From Litorilinea aerophila (GTDB taxonomy: Bacteria; Chloroflexota; Anaerolineae; Caldilineales; Caldilineaceae): a stretch of DNA of 40,520 nucleotides. Location: positions 1-40,520 of the forward strand of contig CAMDQF010000013.1 of assembly GCA_945905745.1 (NCBI GenBank), written 5' to 3'. Below are positions 34,101-40,520 of this stretch, piece by piece. A program made the translations under genes and the position numbers. Position 1 is the stretch's first letter. Every line of letters begins with the position of its first letter. A model generated the notes under the pieces. The model was given only the letters and a program-made list of their open reading frames with translations, searched no databases and was not told the DNA's origin.

Positions 34101-34848
34101 AATCCATCTGAAAGCCGGAGATGCCCAGGCTGGTGTACTCCAATGCGGGCGATTGGAAGACAACAGTCTCCAGTTTTTGCTGCGGCAAGCCACCGATGCC
34201 AGGTTTGAAAGTGATCTGGCGCGGCGGCAGGTCCGCCTGTCTGGGCAGCAGCACCGGAAAGGTGATGGGGACTTTCTTGCCCTCCACGCCGATGGCGACG
34301 GTGAAATCAACGGCTTTGTAGTTCTCCTCGTCGAAGAAGATGCCCTTTTCTTCGATTTCGTCTGCACTGAGGGCACGGGTCGTCACCTGCGAAACAATCA
34401 CTTTGTCGATGACTTCGATGCTGACACTGCCCGGTTCGCCCTGCAAAATCGTCGCGCCGCCGCTCTCCACGCGGATATTCTCGACGACGTACAGCCCTTT
34501 GAGCGGGATGGGCGGGATCATCAGCAGTTGACCGGGCAAGCCGGTCAGTTCGATGGCGGTCTGGAAGGCAGGCCCGCGCATAGAGGCGCGCACCACCGCG
34601 TCATCCGGCAGGCTGGGCAGCCCGCCCACCGACGGGTCCGAAGCGACGACGTTCATCCGAATGCCGGTGGCCGTGTGTTTGGGCACAGTCTGGTGGATGG
34701 GATCGGGCAACAACTGCGCGCCCAGCACGTAAATCGTCTCTTGCGTCAGAGGCGCAGGGGGCGACGCTACTTGCGCCAGGGCGGGCGTGACAGTCGCGGC
34801 GAGGAGGAGAAGGGCGAGAAGGAATTGGGCGAGCCTTTGTTTACGCAT
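22189..34848 (-). CDS. 4219-aa giant secreted protein: signal peptide, about 13 consecutive carboxypeptidase-regulatory-like domains, Big_5-like domains, Ig-like domains in higher-order repeats, beta-solenoid-like C-terminal region, C-terminal FLP motif
   Basis: MRKQRLAQFLLALLLLAATVTPALAQ; many units of G-x-V-x-G-x-V-x-x-x-D-G-x-T-P; PPTVVSVTPANGSSGEPVTRTIAIVFSEAVNPATI; ends VERIFLPVMER*. Start overlaps the upstream stop (TAATG). Confidence 0.9.
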   Translation of the reverse strand: MRKQRLAQFLLALLLLAATVTPALAQVASPPAPLTQETIYVLGAQLLPDPIHQTVPKHTATGIRMNVVASDPSVGGLPSLPDDAVVRASMRGPAFQTAIELTGLPGQLLMIPPIPLKGLYVVENIRVESGGATILQGEPGSVSIEVIDKVIVSQVTTRALSADEIEEKGIFFDEENYKAVDFTVAIGVEGKKVPITFPVLLPRQADLPPRQITFKPGIGGLPQQKLETVVFQSPALEYTSLGISGFQMDCASECDPETRKLVAKVPGVILFPGRIAYLNQYFSALLLVSNIAPGTSNLVVRDIQGEILLPGGKDGVVGSQDDPLRMARLGNPPAFQPKILSVVQPGPDGELGTADDIPFLAPGNDGNAEFLVEGLREGIHTVEIEISGQLYGLPTGPVAIVGKAVGTLEVRDPQFTLTFNHPLTINQGEDYDFHVTVTNISDVPANFATLSLLPRSLTGAQLLSDERVQIDTILPGDSATATFRLRALLTGSVVASSLASENTPGKFEFRMDVGELGIPLSPNVLQMPGEVNFVPAGIRAEAISLLSQAFALATSPIVPIGLLPVKQAMIYERAFDLAAVGQRISLFEPELSAAWDLALDFSSNNLSRLTPASGVSADDFAAFDQLMRKSRRGEALAREFAAVFGQAVAGSSVLNFQERMAAATVSRPPHFSVIVGQDAGGGPVVLQVTDPAGKQMGIASASAPIQRSIPYGQFFDLGGEVGNYSHFALIAAPQPGRHTVDLTGVADGSFDLGVLMPITGSQRLVTFADVAIQNGGRAQLSAPVYDTGRNRSSHEIVLNVDANGDGFFEGQIAPSSDALLPESGPDVISAVQVANRDGFGRLLAVLFDEEISAAASQQGKTPEEIVNFGVDENQVLGTVLQPSNRVAFIRLRDGIGPFIPRTLTVANIDDRHANPMTPVTVTLPITITVTGMGGVVDGQVVQADGEAVPNAPIQLVQKILAGDKIQWVIITSKSADAEGYFHFDYVASYPTIFKSSDPESSARAELSTQIRYNGQRLDLKLIFQGKGTVAGHVFAADGVTPLPGADVGLTSLSSGVAQITTSDASGGFVFGSVPVGNANLEAIHLPTRSQAQAVANVAADGGTTLIDLILINRDRVQREMGSVSGRVYRADGVTPAEGVAVYANKGGYTLTDSSGYYQLTALPPGPVEVNSFDQSQFETAVVATTILAGQDVTANLILFGGTGTIEGQVLDGAGQSVEGATIAGGLQLTNSDADGRFVISDMPLGQRRIQAFVSEGELLVQTLVNLVRAGETVFVTLRLPAVGRIAGRVTQADGVTPVPNLEIIAVGPKLLGSRTDANGRYLIPYAVEGEYLLSAFKPDFKDGNARSVRVSAHNQTVNGDIRWQGVGSLRVTILDDDGITPLAAQVGLSELVVLKNKILDDGNPQCYQDVKIGDYVVHFTPCKTIGVGFMTKQLSRIVDNDPASGSYLFENIFVGPVAVEAANAFNGHVAGSTEVRLGDTTYITLSLKATSSLSGSVYLPDGVTPVGEGVVVRFNSGTMHDVAVTTDANGVYAVTLISAGNFNVTALDASGLTGRSDGGVKAGSHAVVDIRLLGTGSVAVRVVGTTGAAIANAPLLLREGNFTKESRTGQTDALGNFTFPVVREGGFSVHATNPANGGKGFRGGTLPAPGETVTVTITVPDEFGTVQGRFLRADGTTPIADAQIHLTSSFDGRDVYGATDASGVYSFTGVPKAGFTLDAFDFISGREGYASGAITVNGQTVTVDIRERPQGEVRGYVVESLTGAAMAGATVRLHSNDSDDLYTSSGLDGSFAFPGVNAGNFNLSASHRPTGWSGSVNGTLASEGQIVTKTVTLAVPERGTVEGFVTLADGSLSTSAQVEVHYARTTRSTTVDASGFYQVQNVPLGGFAVTALAQVGGDAGRSTGTVTFHTEVVTVPVQMLGTGSVTGLVLDGGGNPVSSAQVKLQRKSNLPVGYNDEILAAPNGTFRFDNLLIGDFSVSARNQTSGLGGSAYGSLLAAGSTSQVTITLQAAGSIKGRVLREDGTTPAPDVTITLSKGSVKRYGVSDSDGLFSFADLPLGIYAIGVEDPLGSGTASGSATVASQGQIVDVGDLVLDESFPTVVSVTPANGSSGEPVTRTIAIVFSEAVNPATISASTVEVSAGGALLSGNRVLNGTGSQLTFTPSTVYPDFATVNVKVKTGVKDLSGKALIAEFVSSFTTQDTTPPSLTSLSPAHNALNVALESVIRAQYSEALNPAAFPASAIQLFRNGSPVAGRLDFIQNNGVIVFTPNAPLTPNAVYSATILPATDRAGNTQPAGQNLSFTSLDIIPPAIASLSSSRSPSVIVGESLIATAQIAVGHDDIRQVDFYVNGALRRSDTQSPYELLLQVEAGMGPGLTIAARATDNAGNVSPDTGLALSVLDDTPPVATLLSPLTTTVEVGYPFSVTVQATDDLAVSRLFAQSTGGVNTTFAATIDPSSQTVSRTFVVVVPANASLGSLIALQASAADSKNQVSNFAQWTVVVTGTQLLFVSPAQDTLVTPGETVNVPVQAVDVDGLSLITLSASGAATFADQRTVSPAQTNAAASFAVPIPANAPSNGIVTLSLRGQDTRGNLSIPVTRTLRVRDVVPPAVSVVGRTVSPSIIQGTSLTVTVVATDDIGLAHIGFGVSGVFGEGAVTGVTPVSASASRTFTISAALDATPGQLLVTGVATDTSGNVGNSSSLTLAVLADMPPGVVFTSPAEGAKFGPGQRVTVTVALTDDLSLSAVSFDVGRIGNPPAVVLTGTSAIHNFVFDIPEDLLGSVPMTATVTDSRGYASSAVRVLLVGDVTAPTLSFTDPANNSLHDPGAALDVSVLATDNDAVARVTFTATGVISGVTSYAVDPANASAPVTLSLTIPVTATGNQSITVQSVAVDREGNSSASASLTLRVRDILGPTVTVNLPLTRVVQGDAISVTLTVTDEVGIASVGYASTGVETNGNRVISPTATTASRNFTFTVPASVDAGTIVTVTGTATDTSGNLGTSASVTFTVISDNPPTGNFTSPAAGSRVGRGADVQVRLAITDDLSLSSVTLEASPAVTPSQSVAVGGRTTSPLFTVSVPDSAPLNSTLHLTATVLDSRGQSSGQITRTLLISDVVAPAVSIASPANGTLVDPGAEVAIVVDGSDNEGVTALLLTTSGVVVSTGSTGVSPATTSTQTTFTVTIPVNATGNQSLTLLVRSVDIAGQTSPVASVTLPVRDVFSPTATLTVNPPDNRVVQGVTLNLTVGGLDEVKVASVGFENAETGASATVLITPPAPTTSRSFALTVPANLAAGSLLTVTARVTDTSGNVGLSAPFTATVVEPGGPLTGVVRFSGGGLIANAALDILASNGTFTATSNATGVYTVPFVLPGGVTVDAVDPASGFRGRVTGSFGAFVLSLRLDVILSSDPLVNITFPTAGYPLVHGETTTLTANAGDDTGVAAVTFLVDGASVGTDTTAPYALIYSVPASGSSLTVGALVTDTEGNSGVALDISASLGADPGTTVTGRVVDGSGGVKAGATVTVTGGYTGVSGGDGTFSIAGVSTIIGSLRVDTRVPSGTVYLKGSSTPVPAVRAGTTAVGDIVVREQVNFIGAANGNLLAPANWSGGLLPGPLDDVVIPSGKGTLILTGTLQLYSLTSGSIVRVNSGGLLDAGGPVQVNTTFELNGGTIRGGQILAGTGGQGLSVRSGGGTLDGARVDATLNVGTTTNENAVVTVRNGLIVNGTVRLGISGTGDCENGRLDFVGSQTLGGTATIVLPNRSSACYDSQDNGLRVVEAGTSLTIERGITVNGYYGFVGYSSGVGGTTDIGVVLRGKVSANGTGGIALQGQHWENDNATLEATGGYLDVIGVTITNTNVLTLTGSGLLRFNNSSLVGGVVRSLNGSTITYINGNSRLDGVSFEGVNLNVGRNSQGNAVVTVQNGLALSGTVRLGISGTGDCENGRLDFVGSQTLGGTATIVLPNRSSACTSSQNNGLRVAQAATSLTIGGGISVVGAAGFVGYSTAAGINNTTDVHLINYGSLGSTSAYPTQVQARLTTNYGTIAQAGAELNVVGDLINAGIVRPARNGNLDITGRYTQTITGTLAVEIAGTTTPGTSYSRLAVSGSADLDGTLAIERSATYTPTIGNSFTFLTTSSRQNTFPVVTGRAIDDSRSFSVGYNAANVQLTVASGPVAADVINDVGGIGGEQPALFLPLIGGGGRAVSQSEETAPPVERIFLPVMER
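22959..23079. repeat. 121-bp direct repeat, copy 1
   Basis: caggcgctgctgcggttgggcagcactatcgtcgcc...ccccaagcgcactgtccc reads identical to 23568-23688. Confidence 0.9.
23568..23688. repeat. 121-bp direct repeat, copy 2
   Basis: Identical by eye to 22959-23079; offset 609 bp (203 codons, in frame). Confidence 0.9.
26578..26601 (-). repeat. GTAG-headed palindrome inside the coding sequence (translated VGRIGNPP)
   Basis: Minus strand GTAGGGCGGATTGGCAATCCGCCC: 10-bp arms around 1 nt. Confidence 0.8.
26986..27009 (-). repeat. GTAG-headed palindrome inside the coding sequence (translated VGRTVSPS)
   Basis: Minus strand GTAGGACGGACTGTCAGTCCGTCC: 10-bp arms around 1 nt, with paired substitutions relative to 26578-26601. 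Confidence 0.8.
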
Positions 34849-35936
34849 TACGGGTTCACCGTCACTTTCACTTCCACAGGCAGCGTCTCTGCGCCTTTGT
34901 CGTCCCGAACCACCAACTCGAAGGTGAGAATGTCCGGCTCGGCCACGAGGGGCGAGACGAAGTAGGGAGCAGCGGTGTTGGCATCAATCAGATAGACGAT
35001 GCGTCCGCCGGTCTGCTGCCAGCGGTAGGTGAGCGGGTCGTCGTCCGGATCGCTGCTGGCCGCAGCCGAGAGATGGGTCACTGTCTCGGTGGGCACAATC
35101 TGGGACAAACCCGCATCGGCCACAGGAATACCGTTCGGATCTTCGGAATCCAGTTGGACGACAATCTCCTGGGTTTCCACATAGCGCGCACCGGTCACGG
35201 GATGGACATTCGTCACGCGCAGAGTGGCCCGGCCATCGCTGCGCGCCTGGATGCGCCCAGAATCATCCACAGCCAGCACATCGGGTTTTGTGCTTTGATA
35301 GCTCGTGCCTCGCGTCGCCGTCGTCAGGTCGCGCTCGATGCCGTCGGCAAAGCGCCCGGTGACGAAGACTTGATCCACCTGGCCGGGGCGCAGGAGCAGG
35401 GAGGGGGCGTCAATTGTAAGAGATTCCAGCGCGCCGGGATTGACGAGCAGATCGACGCTGGCAACGTAGGGCTGGCCGTCTGTCCCAAGCCCTGTCAGCA
35501 TCAACCGCTCTGGGCCGACGGCGTCGGTGGGAACCGTTACGAGAATAGTGACGGTCAGCGCCGCAGCCGGGGAGAAGGCCAGCGCGCTGTCAGAACCGCG
35601 CAACGTCCCCGCAAAGAGATCGGTCAGGGCTACACCCACCGGCGCGACGATCTGCGCTTCGATCCCTTGGCCGGGAGAGACGATTGCGTTGGAGACCGGC
35701 GCGATTGTGACCAGTTCCGTCGTTGTCGGAGCCACGCGTGCGCCGTTGCGCGCGGTGGCGGGGGACGGTTTCACGTAGACGGGCGCGGGCGCTTCCCCTT
35801 CGCGGACAGCGGCGCGGCTGGTCGGGGTCTGGGGTTGAAGGAAAAAGCCGGCGCTGGGGTCAGCTTCCAGCAACGCGGCTACCTGGCAGGCGGTGTCCGT
35901 GCGGTCCGTAAAGCCGTGGCGCACATTGCCGTTCAA
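34848..35936 (-). CDS. BIG2-like plus PKD/REJ-like domain ORF; probably the C-terminal continuation of the upstream hydrolase after an in-frame TAG
   Basis: FADGIERDLTTATRGTSYQSTKPDVLAVDDSGRIQARSDGRATLRVTN...; PVADAGLSQIVPTETVTHLSAAASSDPDDDPLTYRWQQTGG. The annotated M is a TTG, and the only internal Met is about 150 codons downstream. Confidence 0.7.
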   Translation of the reverse strand: MNGNVRHGFTDRTDTACQVAALLEADPSAGFFLQPQTPTSRAAVREGEAPAPVYVKPSPATARNGARVAPTTTELVTIAPVSNAIVSPGQGIEAQIVAPVGVALTDLFAGTLRGSDSALAFSPAAALTVTILVTVPTDAVGPERLMLTGLGTDGQPYVASVDLLVNPGALESLTIDAPSLLLRPGQVDQVFVTGRFADGIERDLTTATRGTSYQSTKPDVLAVDDSGRIQARSDGRATLRVTNVHPVTGARYVETQEIVVQLDSEDPNGIPVADAGLSQIVPTETVTHLSAAASSDPDDDPLTYRWQQTGGRIVYLIDANTAAPYFVSPLVAEPDILTFELVVRDDKGAETLPVEVKVTVNP

Positions 35937-35951
35937 ATTCTGCCAGACCTG

Positions 35952-38900
35952 CTACAGATAGAGCTGACAGCGGGCGAGAATCGCATCCCGGGTGCCGGGC
36001 GGATAGGACTTAATGTCCAGATGGTCAAGTGGGCCTGCCACCAGTGTAATGGCGTTGTGATTGATTGCCAGTCCATCCCGCTGGCTGGCAGCGGGAACGA
36101 TGCGGTCGTTGCCCACAGGCAGAATCGGCTCCGGCAGGTTGGCATAGAGGCCGAGAAGGGCCCGATAGGTGTGGTAGAGCGCTTTCGGGTTGCCGGTGGC
36201 AATCAGCTTTGCCAGATTCCAGACAACGCCCGGCGAGGAACGAATCTGGTTGGTGCGGTCAATAGTGGTGGTGTCGGGTGTGAAGTTACAGGCGATAGCC
36301 AGCCCAGCCCAGAGCGCGCCGATTTGGGTGAAGTCCGTCAACCCTTCACCGCCGCCCAGGTTGGATGTGGTGTTTTCGCCCACAATGTAATGGCTGCTTA
36401 TCAGAACGCCCGCATTCTGCAGGGCAATCACCCGCACGCTGCCCTCGGCCAGATCGTCCACCGCGCCGCTATAGATATTGAGTTCGGGGAAGCTGACGGG
36501 AATACCCAAAATGGTAAACCCCTGGGAACCGACAGCGGTCAGATTCTGCAGAACCATTGCGCAGATGAGTTCCTCCGCCATATCATCGAATATCCCCGGC
36601 GCGACCTGTGGCACAAGCACATCTACCCAGGTGGAGTTGGCATCCAGCCGGGTAGAGTTCCTGATTTCGACGATTTTGCTGGCGACCGGAGAACCCAAAT
36701 GGGGTGTGCCTATCGTAATCAGTTTGCGGAAGATTGGCTTCACACTGTGCCACTCGACAAGCTGCCGCGATATCTCCCGGGTGAGCAGGCCGCCCATACT
36801 GTTGCCAACCACATCCACCCGGGCCACCGCATAGTTCTTCAAGGGAGGGCCTGTCAGCGCCTGCTTGAAAATTTCGTAATTCTTCTGGGCCTCGATGGCG
36901 ATTGGCTCCACAGAGCCGTTGCTACCCGCCGCGTAGAGCATAAAGCGCCCGTCGTAGCCCGCCACCGGCCAGGCCCTGTCCAGACTGACGCCGCTGTCCG
37001 GCACAATCGGACGGAATTCGTTCCAAGTGGTGGGGAAGCCACCCAGCCCGTGAAAGACAAAGGCAGGCGGGCGGATGAGAGTGATGGTTTTGACGCCGGA
37101 GCCGACATCCGACTGGAGGACTTCCAGACGCACTTTGCGCTCTTTGCGCGGCTTGTTGGGGGCTTCAAACGAGTCCTGTTGCCAGAACTCCTTGCGCACA
37201 AAGACCGGCGGCGGGATGTAATAGACGTTTGTTGTCTGGCCCAGCGTCGTCGGGTCGTTGACGGTAATCTGCGTGCCGGTCACAATCACCTGGCCCGCGC
37301 TGTCCGCGTGCAACAGATAGCCGAAACCTTCGGTGGCTTCAAAGACGGTGGCGTCTTTGAGAGTCAGGGAGATCGGCTCGGCGGGCAGTGTCGTCTGGTT
37401 GGGGCCAAAGGTCGTGGCCAGACCCACAGCAATCTCGATGCGCAGCCGGGATTCGGGGTCAGTGGTGGCCCCAGCTACGGGGATATCCTCGCCGTTGTCC
37501 CGCATATGCAGGACTTCGTAGCGGGAGATGGGATGGGTTTTGTCGTTGAGCGGCGAAGCGTCGATCAGCCGTATCTGGAAGGCTTTCAGTTTGGGCGAGA
37601 CGAGGAGATCGGCGCGGTCGTGGACGGGGCCGACAGAATTGTTGTCCGCATCCCGGGCTGTGGCGTATGCGTACTCGGCGTAGCGCCCCAGACTGTTTGC
37701 GCCAAAAGCAATGACTGTATCGAAGACTTCGCCTGGTTGCAGCAGTGCCTTCTCGATGCGCCGCTCCCGATCCGAGAAGACACGCACATTCTTCAGGGGA
37801 GTCTCCCCGTTGTTGCGCACGGTCAGCACCAACTCCACTTCGGTGTCCACCACCACTTCCAGAATTTTGACCCCGGCCTCGGCGCTGCCCTTCTGCCGCA
37901 GGGTCAGGTCAAAGTCCAGGGCGGGCGCGTCCAGGCAGATGGCGTCGGAGGCAAAGCTGCTAAGGACAAAGGCCGGGCGGGTTGTGACAGCGGGCACAGG
38001 CGGGTTGGTCTGGGTTTTGTCCAGGACGTAATAGTAGAAGCCGCTCTGGTTGTTCTCCCGATCGGCCTCCACAAACTCGTGATCCGGGTCGGCCACAAAG
38101 GCGACCGCGTGGAATTTGTCCGTACCCACGCCGATCTCCTCGCGGGCTTTGGGGATGGCGAAAAGCAGGGGGAAGATGGTGGATTGGGTCCACGCCTTCA
38201 CTTGGCCTTCGTAGTCCGGCAGTTCACCGGACGAAATGGAGGCGCAGGCAGGGGTCAGGGGCGGGCTGACCACAGGATTTTTGGAAACTTTCTTCTGGTT
38301 GATGACACTGCGTCCACCCGCAGGCAGGAAAGGAATTTCGTGGTAGACCAGCGCATCGGTGTATGCGCCGATCTCCTGGCCGGGGCCTTCGTAGAGAGCC
38401 AACGGCACGTCGTAAAGATCGTTGGGGCTTTCGTTGTTGAGCCGGGTTTGTAACACCCAAAAGACGCTGTTCTTGACGCCCAAATACTTCTTGGCCTTGC
38501 CGATCAGCCCGGAGTTTGGCCCCAGCACGTAGGAATCCCCAAAGAATTCCAAGCCGTGTTCCACATCTTTGCCGTTGACTTTGATGTCGGCCTGCTTCAA
38601 TACGCAGTTGCGCAGATCGCCCCGGGTGGCGTCCAGGGTCAGAGCGATGCCCATCTCCTGGCAGAGGTTACAAATCTCGCGGATGAAGGGGTAGTCCTGT
38701 AGTCCCTGCTCCGCGACAATCTGGCCCAGCGTCACTGTGTCCGCCGCGCTGCGAGCCGTATAGATGGCCAGGGTGGCGGTCTGGGTGCGTTCGATGAAGT
38801 CCAGGGCGGCGCGGATAAAAGTGTTGGCGGCCGCGTCGCTCTGGATGTAATTGATGGAGACGCCGCCCACCTGGCAGCCCTTCCAGACTTTGACACACCA

Positions 38901-40520
38901 GAAACTCCAGAGCAGGGGCAGGTCCGCCGGTGTGAAAACGTTGTAACCCCGGCGCACGCTCTCAATCGCCATTGACGCGATGTACTCTTCAAAACCCTCG
39001 CAGCGTTTCGGGTAATAGCCAAAGGAGTTGGTCGGCACAGCGGGCGCGGCGTCCGGGTTGACGCGGGTGGTCGTATCCTCCGGCGATTGGAGTTCGGTCA
39101 GACAGAACTCGCCCTTTTGCACATTGCTGCGCGTCAAAGGCAGGAGCAGATGCTCGTTGGTTTCCGGGTCCAGAAGCGGTGTGCCGTCGGGATGGTAACG
39201 GTAGACGCCGTGCAATAGCATTGCGTTGGTATTCGCATCACCCACCATCCGGGCGAAGACTGTGCGGATGGCGGATTTAGCAATCGTCTTCAACTGGGAT
39301 TTGCAGTCGTCGCGAAAGGCTTCGTTGTCCTCAAAGAAGCGGTCCGGGTCGTTGGGGGCCAGGATGGCCTCGCTGTCCCGCTCCTCAAACTGAAGTAGAG
39401 TCTGCGCATTCTGGCTGGTGAAATCGCAGCCGCTCTTGACCCGCAGCAGAGCGCTCATTTTGTAGACGTTGTACTCTTGCAGCCGCGCCCATTCGTAGCC
39501 CTCCACCCGGGGGATGCCCGACGGCTCACCGGCAAACATCGGGCGAGCCGGGTTGTTGCACACCCACTCCTGGGCACCGTTCACCTCTTCCTGATAAATG
39601 ATCCGATTGAGGGCCAGACATTCCACGATGCGGTCCAGGCTGGGGCCGAGACCGTAGGTGGAGACGGGCAGGCGACCGGCCAGGGGCGTGCCTTCGCCGT
39701 TAAAGCGGATGTAATCGCCGGTGGTCAGCAGCCAGAGCAGGAGCAGGGATTGGCGGCCCAGCCCCAGATCGCCGGCGGTGTCGCCCTCTTTGTTCATAGG
39801 CGGCGAACTGAGCAGCACGCCAGAGTTGAACGGCTCCGACGGCATGACAAAGAGCGAAAAATCGTCCAGACTTTTCATCAGCCGCGCATAGTCAGCCGTG
39901 GGCGGGTTAGCGACAAAATCGTCCAAGACCCCCTGGCCGCGGCGCACGAAATGGGCAGGCAGGAAAATCTCGAAGTCGTGATCACTCACGCCCGGCGTGA
40001 AAGCGGAACAGACTTGCAACTCGTGGCGCACAAAATCATCGCGCCAGAGACAGGCACCGCTGCCCTGCTCAATCATATAAACACTCTGGGGCTGCAATCC
40101 CGCAATGGATTGGGTGAGGGAATAGACCGAACCCGCCAGCAGAATCATCAGCGTCTCCCGCTCGGCGTAGAGTTCGCGCACCTTCTCGGCGTCTTTGTTG
40201 GAGTTGTTCCCGCCATCCGCGCCCGCCGGGTCGCCCGCTTGCTCTTCCTCCGCTGGATTGTATTGGATGTCAATTTTGCTCTCTGGCGGGGCTTTGGGGT
40301 CGGCGTCCTCGTCCACAAAGTTCTCGTACTTGCCCCGTTTGAAGTCCAGAGAGACGTCCTGACAGCTATTGCAGATGCGGACGATCTGCACGCCGTTGTT
40401 GAATTCGTTGAGATAGGCCAGGGGGCGGTTGTCGCCGGGATCGACGACAATCTCCTGGCGGTTGCTGATGCCCACCAGCCGGTAGAGTCCCAGGATGCGG
40501 TCGTCCAGATTGTTCTGATC
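35952..40520 (-). CDS. Large multidomain protein with a CARDB-like segment and C-terminal alpha/beta-hydrolase (lipase-like) domain; 5' end beyond the window
   Basis: Frame stays open to the window edge (DQNNLDDRILGLYRLVGISNRQE...; listed start is GTG). FVFHGLGGFPTTWNEFRPIV...VVGNSMGGLLTREISRQL...ITIGTPHLGSPVA...VGNDRIVPAAS...LDHLDI. Confidence 0.85.
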   Translation of the reverse strand, partial: DQNNLDDRILGLYRLVGISNRQEIVVDPGDNRPLAYLNEFNNGVQIVRICNSCQDVSLDFKRGKYENFVDEDADPKAPPESKIDIQYNPAEEEQAGDPAGADGGNNSNKDAEKVRELYAERETLMILLAGSVYSLTQSIAGLQPQSVYMIEQGSGACLWRDDFVRHELQVCSAFTPGVSDHDFEIFLPAHFVRRGQGVLDDFVANPPTADYARLMKSLDDFSLFVMPSEPFNSGVLLSSPPMNKEGDTAGDLGLGRQSLLLLWLLTTGDYIRFNGEGTPLAGRLPVSTYGLGPSLDRIVECLALNRIIYQEEVNGAQEWVCNNPARPMFAGEPSGIPRVEGYEWARLQEYNVYKMSALLRVKSGCDFTSQNAQTLLQFEERDSEAILAPNDPDRFFEDNEAFRDDCKSQLKTIAKSAIRTVFARMVGDANTNAMLLHGVYRYHPDGTPLLDPETNEHLLLPLTRSNVQKGEFCLTELQSPEDTTTRVNPDAAPAVPTNSFGYYPKRCEGFEEYIASMAIESVRRGYNVFTPADLPLLWSFWCVKVWKGCQVGGVSINYIQSDAAANTFIRAALDFIERTQTATLAIYTARSAADTVTLGQIVAEQGLQDYPFIREICNLCQEMGIALTLDATRGDLRNCVLKQADIKVNGKDVEHGLEFFGDSYVLGPNSGLIGKAKKYLGVKNSVFWVLQTRLNNESPNDLYDVPLALYEGPGQEIGAYTDALVYHEIPFLPAGGRSVINQKKVSKNPVVSPPLTPACASISSGELPDYEGQVKAWTQSTIFPLLFAIPKAREEIGVGTDKFHAVAFVADPDHEFVEADRENNQSGFYYYVLDKTQTNPPVPAVTTRPAFVLSSFASDAICLDAPALDFDLTLRQKGSAEAGVKILEVVVDTEVELVLTVRNNGETPLKNVRVFSDRERRIEKALLQPGEVFDTVIAFGANSLGRYAEYAYATARDADNNSVGPVHDRADLLVSPKLKAFQIRLIDASPLNDKTHPISRYEVLHMRDNGEDIPVAGATTDPESRLRIEIAVGLATTFGPNQTTLPAEPISLTLKDATVFEATEGFGYLLHADSAGQVIVTGTQITVNDPTTLGQTTNVYYIPPPVFVRKEFWQQDSFEAPNKPRKERKVRLEVLQSDVGSGVKTITLIRPPAFVFHGLGGFPTTWNEFRPIVPDSGVSLDRAWPVAGYDGRFMLYAAGSNGSVEPIAIEAQKNYEIFKQALTGPPLKNYAVARVDVVGNSMGGLLTREISRQLVEWHSVKPIFRKLITIGTPHLGSPVASKIVEIRNSTRLDANSTWVDVLVPQVAPGIFDDMAEELICAMVLQNLTAVGSQGFTILGIPVSFPELNIYSGAVDDLAEGSVRVIALQNAGVLISSHYIVGENTTSNLGGGEGLTDFTQIGALWAGLAIACNFTPDTTTIDRTNQIRSSPGVVWNLAKLIATGNPKALYHTYRALLGLYANLPEPILPVGNDRIVPAASQRDGLAINHNAITLVAGPLDHLDIKSYPPGTRDAILARCQLYL

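Noticed and set aside
35073-38453. 1126-aa plus-strand ORF opposite the hydrolase genes
   Set aside because: Antisense to a well-supported coding frame with lipase, BIG2 and PKD motifs. Its translation is rich in H/G/R/Q/A with no recognisable domain, typical of a GC-rich shadow frame.
1-40520. Search for tRNA, rRNA, transposase or integrase genes
   Set aside because: None recognised by eye; the repeat elements resemble REP/MITE sequences but no mobilising enzyme is encoded in the window.

Overview
This is a GC-rich bacterial window whose gene families and repeats look like Chloroflexota (inference only). The left part (about 0-15.7 kb) holds compact gene clusters. One is a minus-strand cluster of an enolase-superfamily protein, a Crp/Fnr regulator, a 4Fe-4S ferredoxin, a cupin, an NnrS-like membrane protein and two tandem small COX1/CcoN-like 4-TM proteins. 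Others include a methyltransferase, an SDR epimerase, a Yip1 protein, a DUF4129 membrane protein, two MFS transporters, a Tat-type multicopper oxidase lipoprotein, a DUF2568 protein, a sarcosine-oxidase-like FAD enzyme and a J-domain protein. The right part (about 15.9-40.5 kb) is a minus-strand block of giant surface/secreted proteins. It contains an alpha/beta-hydrolase that runs off the window edge, an in-frame continuation ORF behind a single TAG, a 4219-aa multi-Ig/carboxypeptidase-regulatory-like/beta-solenoid protein, and a roughly 2038-aa protein with 14 FG-GAP repeats. The most interesting observations are: (1) a family of GTAG-headed palindromes (REP/BIME-like) that occur between genes, supply the TAG stop codon of two genes, and sit in frame inside Ig-domain loops of the 4219-aa protein; (2) a single amber codon splitting what reads as one continuous giant hydrolase gene; (3) a shared C-terminal FLP-x-x-x-R motif on the two giant secreted proteins; (4) 14 FG-GAP blades that partition 7+7 by period and loop type. 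No tRNA, rRNA, CRISPR array or transposase gene was recognised.
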